A DNA stretch of 64,000 nucleotides from Candidatus Woesearchaeota archaeon (GCA_017609645.1 JAFCDQ010000003.1:84846-148845), one strand, 5' to 3'. Positions 43,292-52,018 are shown, numbered from the stretch's first letter. Made by a program: numbers and translations. Notes: generated from the sequence alone by a model not told the origin.

Positions 43292-44785
43292 ATGAATGTA
43301 ATTAAAGACAAACAAGCGAAATTAGTCTCTTTATTGACTGAATCTATTGAGAAAAGCATTCCTAAAAAAAAGTTTGGTTTGTTATTTTCAGGAGGAGTTG
43401 ATTCCTGCATTATTGCATTAATTTTGAAAAAACTTGGCTGCAAGTTTACTTGTTATACTGCAGTTCTAGAAAGCAAAAGTTTCAAAGAACCTAAAGATTT
43501 GCCTTTTGCAATTAAAGCTGCTAAATTCCTTAAAATTCCATTAAAAATTATTAAGATTAAGGAAGAAAATATTGAAAATTATTTGAAAAAAATTATTCTT
43601 ATGATAAATGATGCATCTGTTGTAGATGCAGGAGTGGCTTTGACTTTGTTCAAAGCATGCGAGCAGGCTAAAAAAGATAACTGCACAGCTTTGTTCACAG
43701 GAATGGGTAGTGATGAGCTTTTTGCGGGCTATAAAAGATTCCAAGATTGCAAAGATATCAATAAGGAATGCGCATCCAGCTTATCAAGTCTTTTTGAGAA
43801 AGATCTTCTTAGAGATGAAGCAGTAATGAAGTATCATGATATTGAATTAAAAACTCCTTTTTTAGACGAGAAACTCATCAAATTCGCCTTGAAAATTCCT
43901 GGAAAATTTAAAATTAAAGATGATCAAAATAAAGTTATTCTTAGAGAATCTGCATTATTTCTTGGCTTAGATGAAGAATTTGCTATGAGAAAAAAGCTTG
44001 CTGCTCAATATGGTTCTAATGTTCATAAAGCAATCAAAAAATTAGCAAAAAAACACAAGCTATCTATTTCAGATTATCTTAAGAAATTCTCGAAGAAGAT
44101 TAAGCTCGCTGCTTTGGTTAGTTCTGGCAAGGACAGTATCTTTGCAATGTATAAGATGATGAAGCAAAATTATGATATTAGCTGCATGATAACAATCAAA
44201 AGCGAGAATCCTGAGTCTTTTATGTTTCACACACCTACAATTGATTTAGTTAAATTACAGTCAAAATCAATTGGAATTCCTCTTTTAGAACAAAAGACTA
44301 AAGGGGAGAAAGAAAAAGAATTGCAGGATTTAAAAAAAGCTATAAAAAAAGCTAAAGAAAAATATAATATTCAAGGCATAGTGAGTGGTGCTTTGTTTTC
44401 TACTTATCAAAAAAATAGAATTGAAAAAATAACAAAAGAACTTAATCTTAAAGCTTTTTCTCCTTTATGGCACATGAATCAAGAAAAAGAAATGAGAGCC
44501 CTAATCAACGAAGGTTTTGAATTCATAATAACTAAAGTTTCTTCAGAAGGATTGACTAAATCCTGGCTAAATAAAATAATAACTAACAAAGATGTAGACA
44601 AACTGATAGAATTAAGCAAAAAAGTGCAGTTTAATATTGCTTTTGAAGGTGGTGAGGCAGAGTCTTTGATGATTAACGGTCCTATTTTCAAAAAGCGAAT
44701 AAAAATCACAGAAAGCAAGATTATAGAAGAATCAGAGAATATTGCTGAATTAATCATTAAAAAAGCTAAATTAGTGGAAAAATAA
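43292..44785 (+). CDS. fusion of AsnB-like ATPase and diphthine-ammonia ligase (Dph6)
   Basis: Two PP-loop ATP pyrophosphatase domains are joined. The N-terminal one has SGGVDS (33-38) and FTGMGSDELFAGYKRF, as in asparagine synthetase but without the glutaminase domain. The C-terminal one has VSSGKDS (276-282), FHTPTIDLVKLQ and IQGIVSGALFSTYQKNRIE, as in Dph6, which amidates diphthine on elongation factor 2. At 497 residues both domains are near full length. An ammonia-related or tandem AMP-forming role is inferred. Confidence 0.9.
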   Translation: MNVIKDKQAKLVSLLTESIEKSIPKKKFGLLFSGGVDSCIIALILKKLGCKFTCYTAVLESKSFKEPKDLPFAIKAAKFLKIPLKIIKIKEENIENYLKKIILMINDASVVDAGVALTLFKACEQAKKDNCTALFTGMGSDELFAGYKRFQDCKDINKECASSLSSLFEKDLLRDEAVMKYHDIELKTPFLDEKLIKFALKIPGKFKIKDDQNKVILRESALFLGLDEEFAMRKKLAAQYGSNVHKAIKKLAKKHKLSISDYLKKFSKKIKLAALVSSGKDSIFAMYKMMKQNYDISCMITIKSENPESFMFHTPTIDLVKLQSKSIGIPLLEQKTKGEKEKELQDLKKAIKKAKEKYNIQGIVSGALFSTYQKNRIEKITKELNLKAFSPLWHMNQEKEMRALINEGFEFIITKVSSEGLTKSWLNKIITNKDVDKLIELSKKVQFNIAFEGGEAESLMINGPIFKKRIKITESKIIEESENIAELIIKKAKLVEK

Positions 44786-44838
44786 TGCTTGTCTTGTGAT
44801 TACAAAATTTTTTAAATAACTAAATAAAAATATTTATT

Positions 44839-45375
44839 ATGGCAAAGCCTGATCCTGAATATTTAAATCAAATAAGATATATAATTGATTTTCAGATGTT
44901 GTCTGATTTAAAAGATGTTAATGAATTTATTTCTAATATAGGAGAGATTGCAAAAATCAGAAACAAAGGAGTTATTCCCATAATGGAAAAGATTTATTGT
45001 AGGAAGAATAAATGGAACCAAATGGATTATTTTGATAAAGCCGTTTGTCTTGATTTTTTGATTGATAAAGACAGACATCATCCTAAAGAAAAAGAGCAAG
45101 ATGAAGGTAAAGTTAAAGCTATGATTAAAGAACTAACAGATATTGCAAAAGAAAATGTTGCTACTAATGATCTGATAGACGATCCTATTGGTATTGTTGT
45201 TATAAAAAGATGTTTAGTTGAGCCAGGAGAATATAATCCGCCCAAATTTGGTTTTTATACACAGTTTACAGAAGAATTATTGAGTCAAACACCTTGGGGA
45301 AGAACAATAACTCCTAAAATAACGTATTTTAAAAAAGGACTAAAATTCTTAAAAGATTTTGAAGCAGAAGAATAA
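44839..45375 (+). CDS. orphan protein
   Basis: A 178-residue soluble protein starting MAKPDPEYLNQIRYII, helical at the N-terminus, with a Pro/Gly-containing segment EPGEYNPPKFGFYTQFTEEL near the end. I do not recognise it. A TTTTTTAAATAACTAAATAAA promoter precedes it. No membrane or metal motif. Confidence 0.6.
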   Translation: MAKPDPEYLNQIRYIIDFQMLSDLKDVNEFISNIGEIAKIRNKGVIPIMEKIYCRKNKWNQMDYFDKAVCLDFLIDKDRHHPKEKEQDEGKVKAMIKELTDIAKENVATNDLIDDPIGIVVIKRCLVEPGEYNPPKFGFYTQFTEELLSQTPWGRTITPKITYFKKGLKFLKDFEAEE

Positions 45376-45385
45376 AAAAATAAAT

Positions 45386-47101
45386 TTATTTTCCTTTTAA
45401 TCTGCTTGCTTCAAAAGTCAAGACTATGTTTGTCCATCCTCCTTTTGAACTTTGATATGTTGGCAGCGTTCCTGCTTGTCCTGCAGAAGGATATGGGCCT
45501 GGCACAGAACTTGTGCTTCCTCCTACAAAGATATCTCCGCCATGTTCTCTGTCATCCAGATTAAAGAATCCTGCTAAGCCCATGCAGCCATAATTATAGT
45601 CAGGTGTTGTTGGACATGTTGCGCTGTTTGTTATTCTTTGTTCTATTGGATCATTTCCTGTTATTGTTGTTGTTTCAACTACATTTGGTCCGCCTTCTGG
45701 AATTCTTCTTGACAGCATTGTGTATGTTATTGTTGTTGCTGCTCCTGGATTTTGATTTCCTAGGTTTATCATTAAATTTCTTGGAGTAACCCATCCTGCA
45801 TTTCCATTATAAGTTCCGTCTGAGTTTTGATCAACTGCTAGCGCATCCATTGCTGCATTATAATTGCAAATTGCGCCTTGCCCGCCTGTTATTATTGTGT
45901 TTAAGCAGTCTCCTGTTGCTGCATTAAAAGGCACATGGTGTGTTTTGCCTCTTGCATCTCTTATTTCTATGTTATTATTGTTTGTATCTGCTCCTCTAAA
46001 TTGATAGACTCTTACTTCTGCTCTGTCATCTTGTCTGCTGTTTACAATAAAATAATCATTTGGTGTTATCCAGTTTGCTCCTGCTCCTTGTTCTACCCAC
46101 CAAGTTTGTTGGCTTGCATCTTTTCCTGGATTTAATACTCCTCCTTGCAAGTATAAGAATGGAATTTTATATCCATTTCCTTTTATGTCTATTCTTCTTG
46201 AGCCTCTATGCACTAGTGCAAAGTCTGCTCCGCTTACTGCTGCCATTCCTGTTACAGCTCCTAGAGACATTGTGCTTAATTGCGAATCTGTTCCTAATAA
46301 GCAGAGATCAAATTCTGGATTTACTAGAGGGTATTGTAAATATTTTGATAAGCAACCCATTTTTGGAACTTCTAACTCTCCTGATAATCCTTGGCATTGG
46401 AATTGTAATACAATGCTTACTAATACAAACCTGTTCATTACAGTGTCATAACTTCCTATCATTTGTACAGAGATTGGTACGTTCACGCCGTTTATTTTTG
46501 TTCCAAATGGCGTAAAGGTTGTATCGTAGGGATTATCCTCGAATACTACTAATCCTCCTGGTCCCATTAGTCTTAATTCTAAAACACCGTTTGGTGCTTG
46601 GTCGCTTATTCTTGCTGCTACAAATGTGAATATGCCTGCTAGCATTTTGATTTTTTCATTTCTGTAAGAAACTAATTCATTTGTGTTTGTGTCTACTTTA
46701 CTTCTTAATCCTGAGCCAATATCTAATCTGTATTCTGCCCAAACATCTTGTGATCCTCCTAAACAATACATTGCTTCTGTTGGGCTTCCTTGTGTTGGAA
46801 AGTCTAATGTTCTATAGTCTGTGCTTATTCCTTGAAATCCTGCTACATTAAATTGTATGGTATCAGTATAATCTGTTCTTCCTTCTCCTGTTTGTGCAGT
46901 TCCACCTCCTAATGGAAATCCAGGAACAAATTGTCCTAATCTTCCGCCAAAAGGCATTTTTATTAGCAATGTTTTTGTTTTTGGAACTTGCGGTTGTATT
47001 ACTGCAGGTCCAAAAGTTGCCCACATGTCTACACTTGCTAACATTGCAAAAAGTGCTACGACAGAAATAAGTCCTAAAAATATTAATCCAGTATTTTTCA
47101 T
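45386..47101 (-). CDS. large exported surface protein
   Basis: A single N-terminal hydrophobic segment (GLIFLGLISVVALFAMLASV) precedes 540 residues rich in Gly, Asn, Thr and Pro, typical of an extracellular beta-rich surface protein. Few Lys residues and several Cys (CLGGSQ, CQGLSG, CLSKYL, CPTTPDYNYGC) suit disulphides outside. Family unknown. Base composition is richer in GC than the neighbours, as usual for such proteins. It could be a cell-surface layer or adhesion component. Confidence 0.75.
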   Translation of the reverse strand: MKNTGLIFLGLISVVALFAMLASVDMWATFGPAVIQPQVPKTKTLLIKMPFGGRLGQFVPGFPLGGGTAQTGEGRTDYTDTIQFNVAGFQGISTDYRTLDFPTQGSPTEAMYCLGGSQDVWAEYRLDIGSGLRSKVDTNTNELVSYRNEKIKMLAGIFTFVAARISDQAPNGVLELRLMGPGGLVVFEDNPYDTTFTPFGTKINGVNVPISVQMIGSYDTVMNRFVLVSIVLQFQCQGLSGELEVPKMGCLSKYLQYPLVNPEFDLCLLGTDSQLSTMSLGAVTGMAAVSGADFALVHRGSRRIDIKGNGYKIPFLYLQGGVLNPGKDASQQTWWVEQGAGANWITPNDYFIVNSRQDDRAEVRVYQFRGADTNNNNIEIRDARGKTHHVPFNAATGDCLNTIITGGQGAICNYNAAMDALAVDQNSDGTYNGNAGWVTPRNLMINLGNQNPGAATTITYTMLSRRIPEGGPNVVETTTITGNDPIEQRITNSATCPTTPDYNYGCMGLAGFFNLDDREHGGDIFVGGSTSSVPGPYPSAGQAGTLPTYQSSKGGWTNIVLTFEASRLKGK

Positions 47102-47177
47102 ATTATCACCAGCTTTTTTTTAAGTTTGATTTCTTAGAAAAAGAGTTTTTGTTTATTTAAAGGTTTTGCTGTTTTTT

Positions 47178-47966
47178 TTACACAGAATCCTTCTTTTCTG
47201 TGGGTTTCGGGAATTTGCCTTGGATGGCATCTTTTAAAATATCTTTAACTTTAGAAGAGAAATCTGCGTTCATCATCCATTGAAGATAACTTAATTCATT
47301 TTTGTGCATATCCTCGAGAGTTGTCCCTGTGTGCTTTCCAAAGTTGATAATAGCTTTCCCATTTAACCATGAAAATTTCCCATCATCATCAATCCATAAG
47401 GGATTTTTACAAAATTCATGAAGTTCAGAAACATCGCGTGGTAAATCAGCATGTTTTTCTAACTGAGATTCAAGAATTTTAATTGTCGCTTTAACATCTG
47501 CATTTGCTCTATGAGCATTTTCAAAAGCTTCTCCACAATATTTTAAATGAGCTGAACTTAAAGTTCTTGGTTCTAGTTTATGGTATATCTTCATAACATC
47601 TATTATCTTTTTTCCTTCATTTGAATAATTAATTCTCGCCCTTTTAAATTCTGATTCGAGCAAAGGCAAATCAAATCCTAAATTAAACCCGCACCAGTCA
47701 CAATTATCTATAAAATCGATTATTTTTGGAGCAAATTCTTTGAAGGTTGGTTTTCCTTGAACATCTGTTTCATTTATTCCATGAATTTTCGTGGCGTCAA
47801 TTGGGATAGGTATAGTAGGATTTATAACAGAATTTAATGTTTCTTTTTCTCCATTTGGAAGAATTTTTGTTATACAAATATCCACGATGCGATCTTCTTG
47901 TTTATTTAGACCAGTTGTTTCAATATCCATAACTGCAATAGGTCGTATCAGTTGTAAATTTGTCAT
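47178..47966 (-). CDS. DnaQ-like DEDDh 3'-5' exonuclease
   Basis: Exo I is AVMDIETTGLN with Asp and Glu, Exo II is CGFNLGFDLPLLESEF, and Exo III is AHRANADVKAT with the catalytic His and Asp. The C-terminal part (WLNGKAIINFGKHTGTTLED) resembles the small exodeoxyribonuclease-associated domain often fused to such enzymes. A role in proofreading or nucleic-acid turnover is expected. GAAGAGGATTATCAA precedes the ATG. It is probably co-transcribed with the upstream 40-residue ORF and its structured leader. Confidence 0.9.
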   Translation of the reverse strand: MTNLQLIRPIAVMDIETTGLNKQEDRIVDICITKILPNGEKETLNSVINPTIPIPIDATKIHGINETDVQGKPTFKEFAPKIIDFIDNCDWCGFNLGFDLPLLESEFKRARINYSNEGKKIIDVMKIYHKLEPRTLSSAHLKYCGEAFENAHRANADVKATIKILESQLEKHADLPRDVSELHEFCKNPLWIDDDGKFSWLNGKAIINFGKHTGTTLEDMHKNELSYLQWMMNADFSSKVKDILKDAIQGKFPKPTEKKDSV

Positions 47967-48015
47967 TTGATAATCCTCTTCTTAAATTTTACAGGTAATC
48001 TTATTTTAGTTTTCA

Positions 48016-48138
48016 TTATTTTCTTATTGTCCACTTTCTTGCAAAAAAAGTTGCTGTTTTTGAAGTAAAACCTTTTTTTATTAAATTCATTCTAATCTGA
48101 TCAAGAAGAGTCTTAGTTCTTTCAGGATTATAATTCAT
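48016..48138 (-). CDS. 40-residue basic protein ORF behind a structured leader
   Basis: ATG at 48138 follows GGGGTGGAAGG, a strong Shine-Dalgarno. The product (MNYNPERTKTLLDQIRMNLI, then Lys/Arg-rich to WTIRK-stop) is basic and helical with no known family. Support comes from a complete promoter-leader-SD-ORF order and the absence of another gene. The DEDDh exonuclease gene follows 49 nt later. A basic nucleic-acid-binding peptide or a regulatory leader peptide are both possible. Confidence 0.55.
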   Translation of the reverse strand: MNYNPERTKTLLDQIRMNLIKKGFTSKTATFFARKWTIRK

Positions 48139-48212
48139 CCCTTCCACCCCTTTTGGCACTTTTAGCGGAAAAAAACAAAGTGGCAGTGCGATAGCCGACT
48201 TTCACCGCTAAA
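48139..48212 (-). ncRNA. pseudoknot-capable 5' leader RNA (riboswitch-like candidate)
   Basis: Read on the minus strand, the RNA starts with TTTAGCGG (48212-48205), which pairs perfectly with CCGCTAAA (48168-48161). Inside is a second stem, AAGT(C)GGC with GCCACTT, and a 9-nt loop TATCGCACT. Loop bases GCACT are complementary to AGTGC placed directly after the outer stem, so an H-type pseudoknot can form. CAAAA then GGGGTGG (the SD) follow. Transcription start is set by a TATA box about 24 nt upstream. No known riboswitch class is recognised. Confidence 0.55.
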
Positions 48213-48227
48213 TAAAAGAAAGTAAAT

Positions 48228-48240
48228 CAGATATTTAAAG
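48228..48240 (-). promoter_or_regulatory. TATA box for the structured leader
   Basis: On the minus strand CTTTAAATATCTG lies about 24 nt before the first base of the outer stem of the leader RNA, so the transcript would begin at the stem. Further TTTAAA boxes upstream (48246-48258) are alternatives. The gap 48213-48300 has no gene. Confidence 0.5.
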
Positions 48241-48300
48241 GTTTTTAAATGGCTTTTAAACCCTTATTTTTAAGCCTTAGCTATTAAGAATTCTACCTTT

Positions 48301-48870
48301 TTAGACATTGTCTGCGAAAAGATTGTGTTTTTCTGATCCTGATAACTCTGCCATAACTCGCTTGACTATGGCTTTCTCAGGGTCTGGCATGAGCTTTACT
48401 CGTTTTTTAATGTCTGCAAAGCTTTCAAATGGCTTTGTCTGCCTTTGTTCTAGAATTTCCCACATATGTTTCTTGCCACAGCCTGGAATTAGCTCTATTT
48501 GATGCATTCTAGTTGTTAATGGCTGAGCATTATTGAAGAAACTTACAAATCTTTTTTCATTTTTATGGACTATGTCTCTCACTACAAATTCTAGTTCATT
48601 TCTTGCTGTAACAGTTAATTTATCGATTGCCAGCCTTCCCGCTATGTGGTGTATTTTGTCTCTTTTACCTTCGCCTATGTATGCTTCTTCTAATGGCTGT
48701 AGAAATATATCTTTTCTAGGTACTAATTCAAGAATTGTGAAGCGTTCAGTGCCTATTGCTTGAGCTATGGCGCTCTTTTTATGCATAGGTCTGGAATCGA
48801 ATGGATATCCATGCGGCAAGAAGTCTAAGATGATTGCTTTCTCTTCCCTTATTCTTTTTTTCTCTTCCAT
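48301..48870 (-). CDS. DUF655 RNA-binding protein
   Basis: A 189-residue archaeal DUF655 protein. The N-terminal OB-like part contains AIILDFLPHGYP and the linking region HHIAGRLAIDKLT; the C-terminal part has the helix-hairpin-helix-like MHQIELIPGCGKKHMWEILE. This family is annotated as putative nucleotide/RNA-binding and is often near ribosome-biogenesis genes. It is complete and the ATG is preceded by AATAGGGC. Confidence 0.9.
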   Translation of the reverse strand: MEEKKRIREEKAIILDFLPHGYPFDSRPMHKKSAIAQAIGTERFTILELVPRKDIFLQPLEEAYIGEGKRDKIHHIAGRLAIDKLTVTARNELEFVVRDIVHKNEKRFVSFFNNAQPLTTRMHQIELIPGCGKKHMWEILEQRQTKPFESFADIKKRVKLMPDPEKAIVKRVMAELSGSEKHNLFADNV

Positions 48871-48931
48871 GCCCTATTCCTCTACTGAACAACATTTTTT
48901 TTATTGTGGAGACTCCAAAGTATTTAAAACT

Positions 48932-49405
48932 TTATAATACTGCCTTTACAGCTTCTACTAAGCTACCTTCGCAAGTAGCTAGATCATAAGAAATCTGGTC
49001 TAAGTATTTTCTATTAAACTCATTTTGCTCATATTCACAAGTCATTTCAGTTCCTTTGAATAACTCTCTTATACTTTCTGGTTCTTCTCCGCTTACTGCT
49101 ATGACTTCTTTTGTTAACTCGCAGCCATCTGTTTCCATGTTTAGTGTGATTGTCTCTATTTGTGTCTCATATACTGCTGCTTCGCAATTATTTGCTTTTT
49201 CTATAAAGCATTCTGGTGTGTCGCAGGTGAAAGCAACTGAGCTTTCAATGATATAATTGACAAACCATACTACCAAAATTATTAAGATAATCATGCATAA
49301 AGTGATTAAAGTATAGCGAAGAAGTTTTTTTGGGAATTTTCTTCTTGTTTTTTTTAATTTCTTTAATTCTCTTTCCAATTTTTTAATATCAATTTGTCCA
49401 GCCAT
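48932..49405 (-). CDS. six-Cys membrane-anchored protein, copy 2
   Basis: A basic N-terminus, a membrane helix (YTLITLCMIILIILVVWFV), then an extracellular-type domain with six Cys (FTCDTPECF, NNCEAAVY, DGCELTKEV, MTCEYEQN, TCEGSLVEAV). Cys spacing and ends match the upstream gene, so the two are tandem paralogues. The starts and stops are one base apart. Function unknown. Confidence 0.8.
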   Translation of the reverse strand: MAGQIDIKKLERELKKLKKTRRKFPKKLLRYTLITLCMIILIILVVWFVNYIIESSVAFTCDTPECFIEKANNCEAAVYETQIETITLNMETDGCELTKEVIAVSGEEPESIRELFKGTEMTCEYEQNEFNRKYLDQISYDLATCEGSLVEAVKAVL

Positions 49406-49406
49406 T

Positions 49407-49904
49407 TTATACCACTGCTTTTATTGCATCTACTAGATTTCCTGTGCAGTCATCTAGTGGGCCTGAGATTTGTTTTGCAAGAACAGGATTAAATGCTCCT
49501 TTATCATACGAGCAAGTCATTTCTTTCCCTGTGAAGAAGGCTCTTATTTCTGCTGCCTCGTCAGAATCTAAGCCTAGTATTTTCTTGATCAACTTGCATC
49601 CTGGTTTTATTTTCAATTCTATGGTTGCTGTTGCAATTTTTGTTGTGTAAATTGCAGGTTCGCAATTTGCTGCTTGTTCTAAAAAGCATCCTAAATCAGT
49701 GCAAACTACTGGTTCTTTATTGTAAGTAGTGTATAAAAAATAAGTTATTGCTGCGATTATAACTAATGCTAATATAAATATGAATAAGTATCTTGTTTTG
49801 CTTGGTTTTTGTTTAAGTTTTCTTAATCTTTTGTTTAGAAGCTTGTTAATTTCCGCTTTTTTAGTTTTCTTTCTAATAGGTTTTTTAGCTTTCTTTTTAG
49901 CCAC
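49407..49904 (-). CDS. six-Cys membrane-anchored protein, copy 1
   Basis: Paralogue of the next gene: a Lys-rich N-terminal cytoplasmic segment of about 40 residues, a membrane helix (YLFIFILALVIIAAITYFLY), then VVCTDLGCFLEQAANCEPAIY, PGCKLIKKIL, MTCSYDKGAF and DCTGNLVDAIKAVV. The six Cys positions are all conserved between copies, suggesting three disulphides. It overlaps no other gene and its ATG follows AGAGGTGGTTA. Confidence 0.8.
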   Translation of the reverse strand: MAKKKAKKPIRKKTKKAEINKLLNKRLRKLKQKPSKTRYLFIFILALVIIAAITYFLYTTYNKEPVVCTDLGCFLEQAANCEPAIYTTKIATATIELKIKPGCKLIKKILGLDSDEAAEIRAFFTGKEMTCSYDKGAFNPVLAKQISGPLDDCTGNLVDAIKAVV

Positions 49905-49956
49905 AACTAACCACCTCTTTTGATTTATTAGTTAAATATTTAGGCTTTTATAAATA

Positions 49957-50532
49957 TTACGTTAAAAAATCATCAATTTCTTCAAAATCCTTTTCCATAA
50001 ATATAATCTCTGCTTTGCTTGAATCCCATAGCAAAAATCCTCCTAATTTCTGCTGTTTTCCTGTGATTATGATTTTCTCAGGAGGCATGAATGCAGATGT
50101 GTAAAGATTTTCTTTTATATTCTTCTTGTCAATTTGTTCAGGGCTGATTTTCTCAGCTTTTGCTTGTATTGCTAACAGTTTGCAGGCATCTGTTATTTCT
50201 TCTTGCCCGTCATATTTTATGCAGAAATTCAGGAAGAACGTGTCATAATGTTTTGTTTCATTTATTAATTTCTTGATTTTTTCAACTATTCTTGAGGGAA
50301 AGTCATACCATTTGCCAAAAACATTTAGTTTTATTTTCTCAGGATTTATTTTTTCCCAAGAAGAGATTTGTTCCATTACTTTTTCTAAAATATCAAAATC
50401 AGTTTCAGGAAAGTTAAATGTCAGCACAGGTATTTGCTTGTCAATACACTTCTCGATTATGTCTTTAATTTTAGCAATAAAACTATCAGCTTCTTTGATT
50501 TGGTTTATGCTTATAGCTATATGCTGTATCAT
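49957..50532 (-). CDS. degenerate cis-prenyltransferase-like protein
   Basis: The C-terminal half follows undecaprenyl/dolichyl diphosphate synthase: FFLNFCIKYDGQEEITDACK, NIKENLYTSAFMPPEKIIIT and GGFLLWDSSKAEIIFMEKDF. The N-terminal catalytic motif that should read HxxxxMDGNxRW is instead HIAISINQIKEAD, with the Asp, Asn and Arg lost. The C-terminal arginines of the RxSG motif are also lost (IITGKQ). At 191 residues it is short. A non-catalytic partner role like NgBR/Nus1 is possible; this is inference. Confidence 0.75.
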   Translation of the reverse strand: MIQHIAISINQIKEADSFIAKIKDIIEKCIDKQIPVLTFNFPETDFDILEKVMEQISSWEKINPEKIKLNVFGKWYDFPSRIVEKIKKLINETKHYDTFFLNFCIKYDGQEEITDACKLLAIQAKAEKISPEQIDKKNIKENLYTSAFMPPEKIIITGKQQKLGGFLLWDSSKAEIIFMEKDFEEIDDFLT

Positions 50533-50614
50533 GTTTGTTCATTGTTTTTGATTTATTTAAATTTTAGCTGATTTTTAGAAATGTTTTTATTTATAACATA
50601 TATTTTACATTATA

Positions 50615-51439
50615 ATGCTTTATTTTTACATTATTGGATTGATTGTTTTGCTTATCGCTAGTTTTTATGATATCAAAACCAGAGAAGTGCCTGACACAGT
50701 TAGTTATGGTTTTGTTATTATTCTTTTAGTTCTTAGATTGTTATTTTCATTTCAATATGGCTTTAATTTCTTTTTAGAAGGCTTACTTGGAATGGCTGCT
50801 TTAGGAATATTTGGCTTGATTATGTTTTTCTTTGGCCAATGGGGCGGGGCAGATGCTAAATTAATGTTTGGCTTGGGTTTAGTTGTTGGTCTGCCATTCA
50901 AATGGTTTAATCCAGTTCTTATTTATCTTGTTTGTGTGATTCTCGCAGGTGCTATTTATGGTGTTGTTTATCTTGCAATAATGTGCTTTAAGCATTTTAG
51001 TGATTTCAAATATGAGTTCAAAAAAAGATTCAAAGTTTTGCCTTTTATTTTGTTGGTGATTTTGACAATTATTGTTGTTTTTCTTTTGTTTAAGGTAAAT
51101 GATGCTTTCTTGATTTCTCTTTTAGTTACTGTTGCTGTTCTTCCTTTGCTTTATGCTTTATATTTTGCTGTGAAAAGCATTGAGATTATTGCGTTTAGAC
51201 AGATGATTCCTGTTAAAAGGCTTACAGAAGGAGACTGGCTTGTTCATGACATTATTAAAAATAAAAAAGTTGTTGTGAAGGCAAGAAATGTTGGTTTGTT
51301 AAACTCAGATATTGCTAAATTAAAGAAATTAAACATCAAAAAAGTTCTAATCAAGTCAGGAATGCCTTTTGTTCCTGTTTTTCTTATTGCTTTGGTGTTT
51401 TTCTTGATAATTAAGTATGCTGGAATTCTGCCAATATAA
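50615..51439 (+). CDS. A24-family archaeal prepilin/preflagellin peptidase
   Basis: Aspartic membrane protease that cleaves class III signal peptides of pilins and archaellins. The two catalytic Asp are Asp19 in SFYDIKTREVPD and Asp80 in GGADAK. About six or seven membrane helices are visible, with a basic loop (MIPVKRLTEGDW) in the C-terminal extension. An archaeal pilin gene is 2 kb downstream. TTTATAACAT lies just upstream of the ATG, so the mRNA is probably leaderless. Confidence 0.93.
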   Translation: MLYFYIIGLIVLLIASFYDIKTREVPDTVSYGFVIILLVLRLLFSFQYGFNFFLEGLLGMAALGIFGLIMFFFGQWGGADAKLMFGLGLVVGLPFKWFNPVLIYLVCVILAGAIYGVVYLAIMCFKHFSDFKYEFKKRFKVLPFILLVILTIIVVFLLFKVNDAFLISLLVTVAVLPLLYALYFAVKSIEIIAFRQMIPVKRLTEGDWLVHDIIKNKKVVVKARNVGLLNSDIAKLKKLNIKKVLIKSGMPFVPVFLIALVFFLIIKYAGILPI

Positions 51440-51479
51440 TTCAAAAGATTTAAATTACATTAACTTTTTCTGTTTTTTC

Positions 51480-51986
51480 ATGAAGATTTACCTAGCAGGT
51501 AAAGTACCAAAAGGGGATGAAGAAGCTAAAACTTTTGATAATTGGAGATTAAAGTATGCTGAGGTTTTAGAAAAGATTTTTGATGCAGAATGTATTGACC
51601 CTCATGGCAAGCATACTGATGAGAGTGATTGTTTGGAAGTTGTTGGAAATGATTGCTATAAAATAAAAAAAAGTGATTTGATAGTTGTTTGTGCTGAAGG
51701 CAAATTAGGCGCAGGAACTGCTCAAGAATTTGTTATTGCTAAATATTTTAAAAAGCCTGTTATAACTGTTTTGCCTAAGAATAGTCATCATAGAAGGCCA
51801 AAAATTTCTTTTCAAGGAAAAAAGGTTTCTGACTGGATTCATCCTTTTATTTTTACTTTTTCAGATTTTGTTGTTGAGGATGTGAAAGAGATTGAAGCTA
51901 TTAAAGATAAGATATTTAGTTCTAAAATAAAAGATATTTCATTGATTGACGAAGCTATTGATTATGTGAGTAAGAATCACCAATAA
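51480..51986 (+). CDS. nucleoside 2-deoxyribosyltransferase-like protein
   Basis: A 168-residue protein: MKIYLAGKVPKGDEEAKTFD, then YKIKKSDLIVVCAEGKLGAGTAQEFVIAKYFKKPV, in which GTAQE supplies the expected nucleophilic Glu. ATG 51480 is used, because the longer frame overlaps the prepilin peptidase end. The superfamily covers N-ribosyl hydrolases and transferases; the substrate is unknown. The other member in this window is at 39148-39558. Confidence 0.82.
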   Translation: MKIYLAGKVPKGDEEAKTFDNWRLKYAEVLEKIFDAECIDPHGKHTDESDCLEVVGNDCYKIKKSDLIVVCAEGKLGAGTAQEFVIAKYFKKPVITVLPKNSHHRRPKISFQGKKVSDWIHPFIFTFSDFVVEDVKEIEAIKDKIFSSKIKDISLIDEAIDYVSKNHQ

Positions 51987-52018
51987 ATTTAAATAACCCT
52001 AATCCCATCCTTACTCCC

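Noticed and set aside
45604..46515. Hydrophobic plus-strand frames opposite the surface-protein gene
   Set aside because: Leu-rich translations arise from the reverse complement of Asn/Gly/Thr-rich codons; no promoter or SD.
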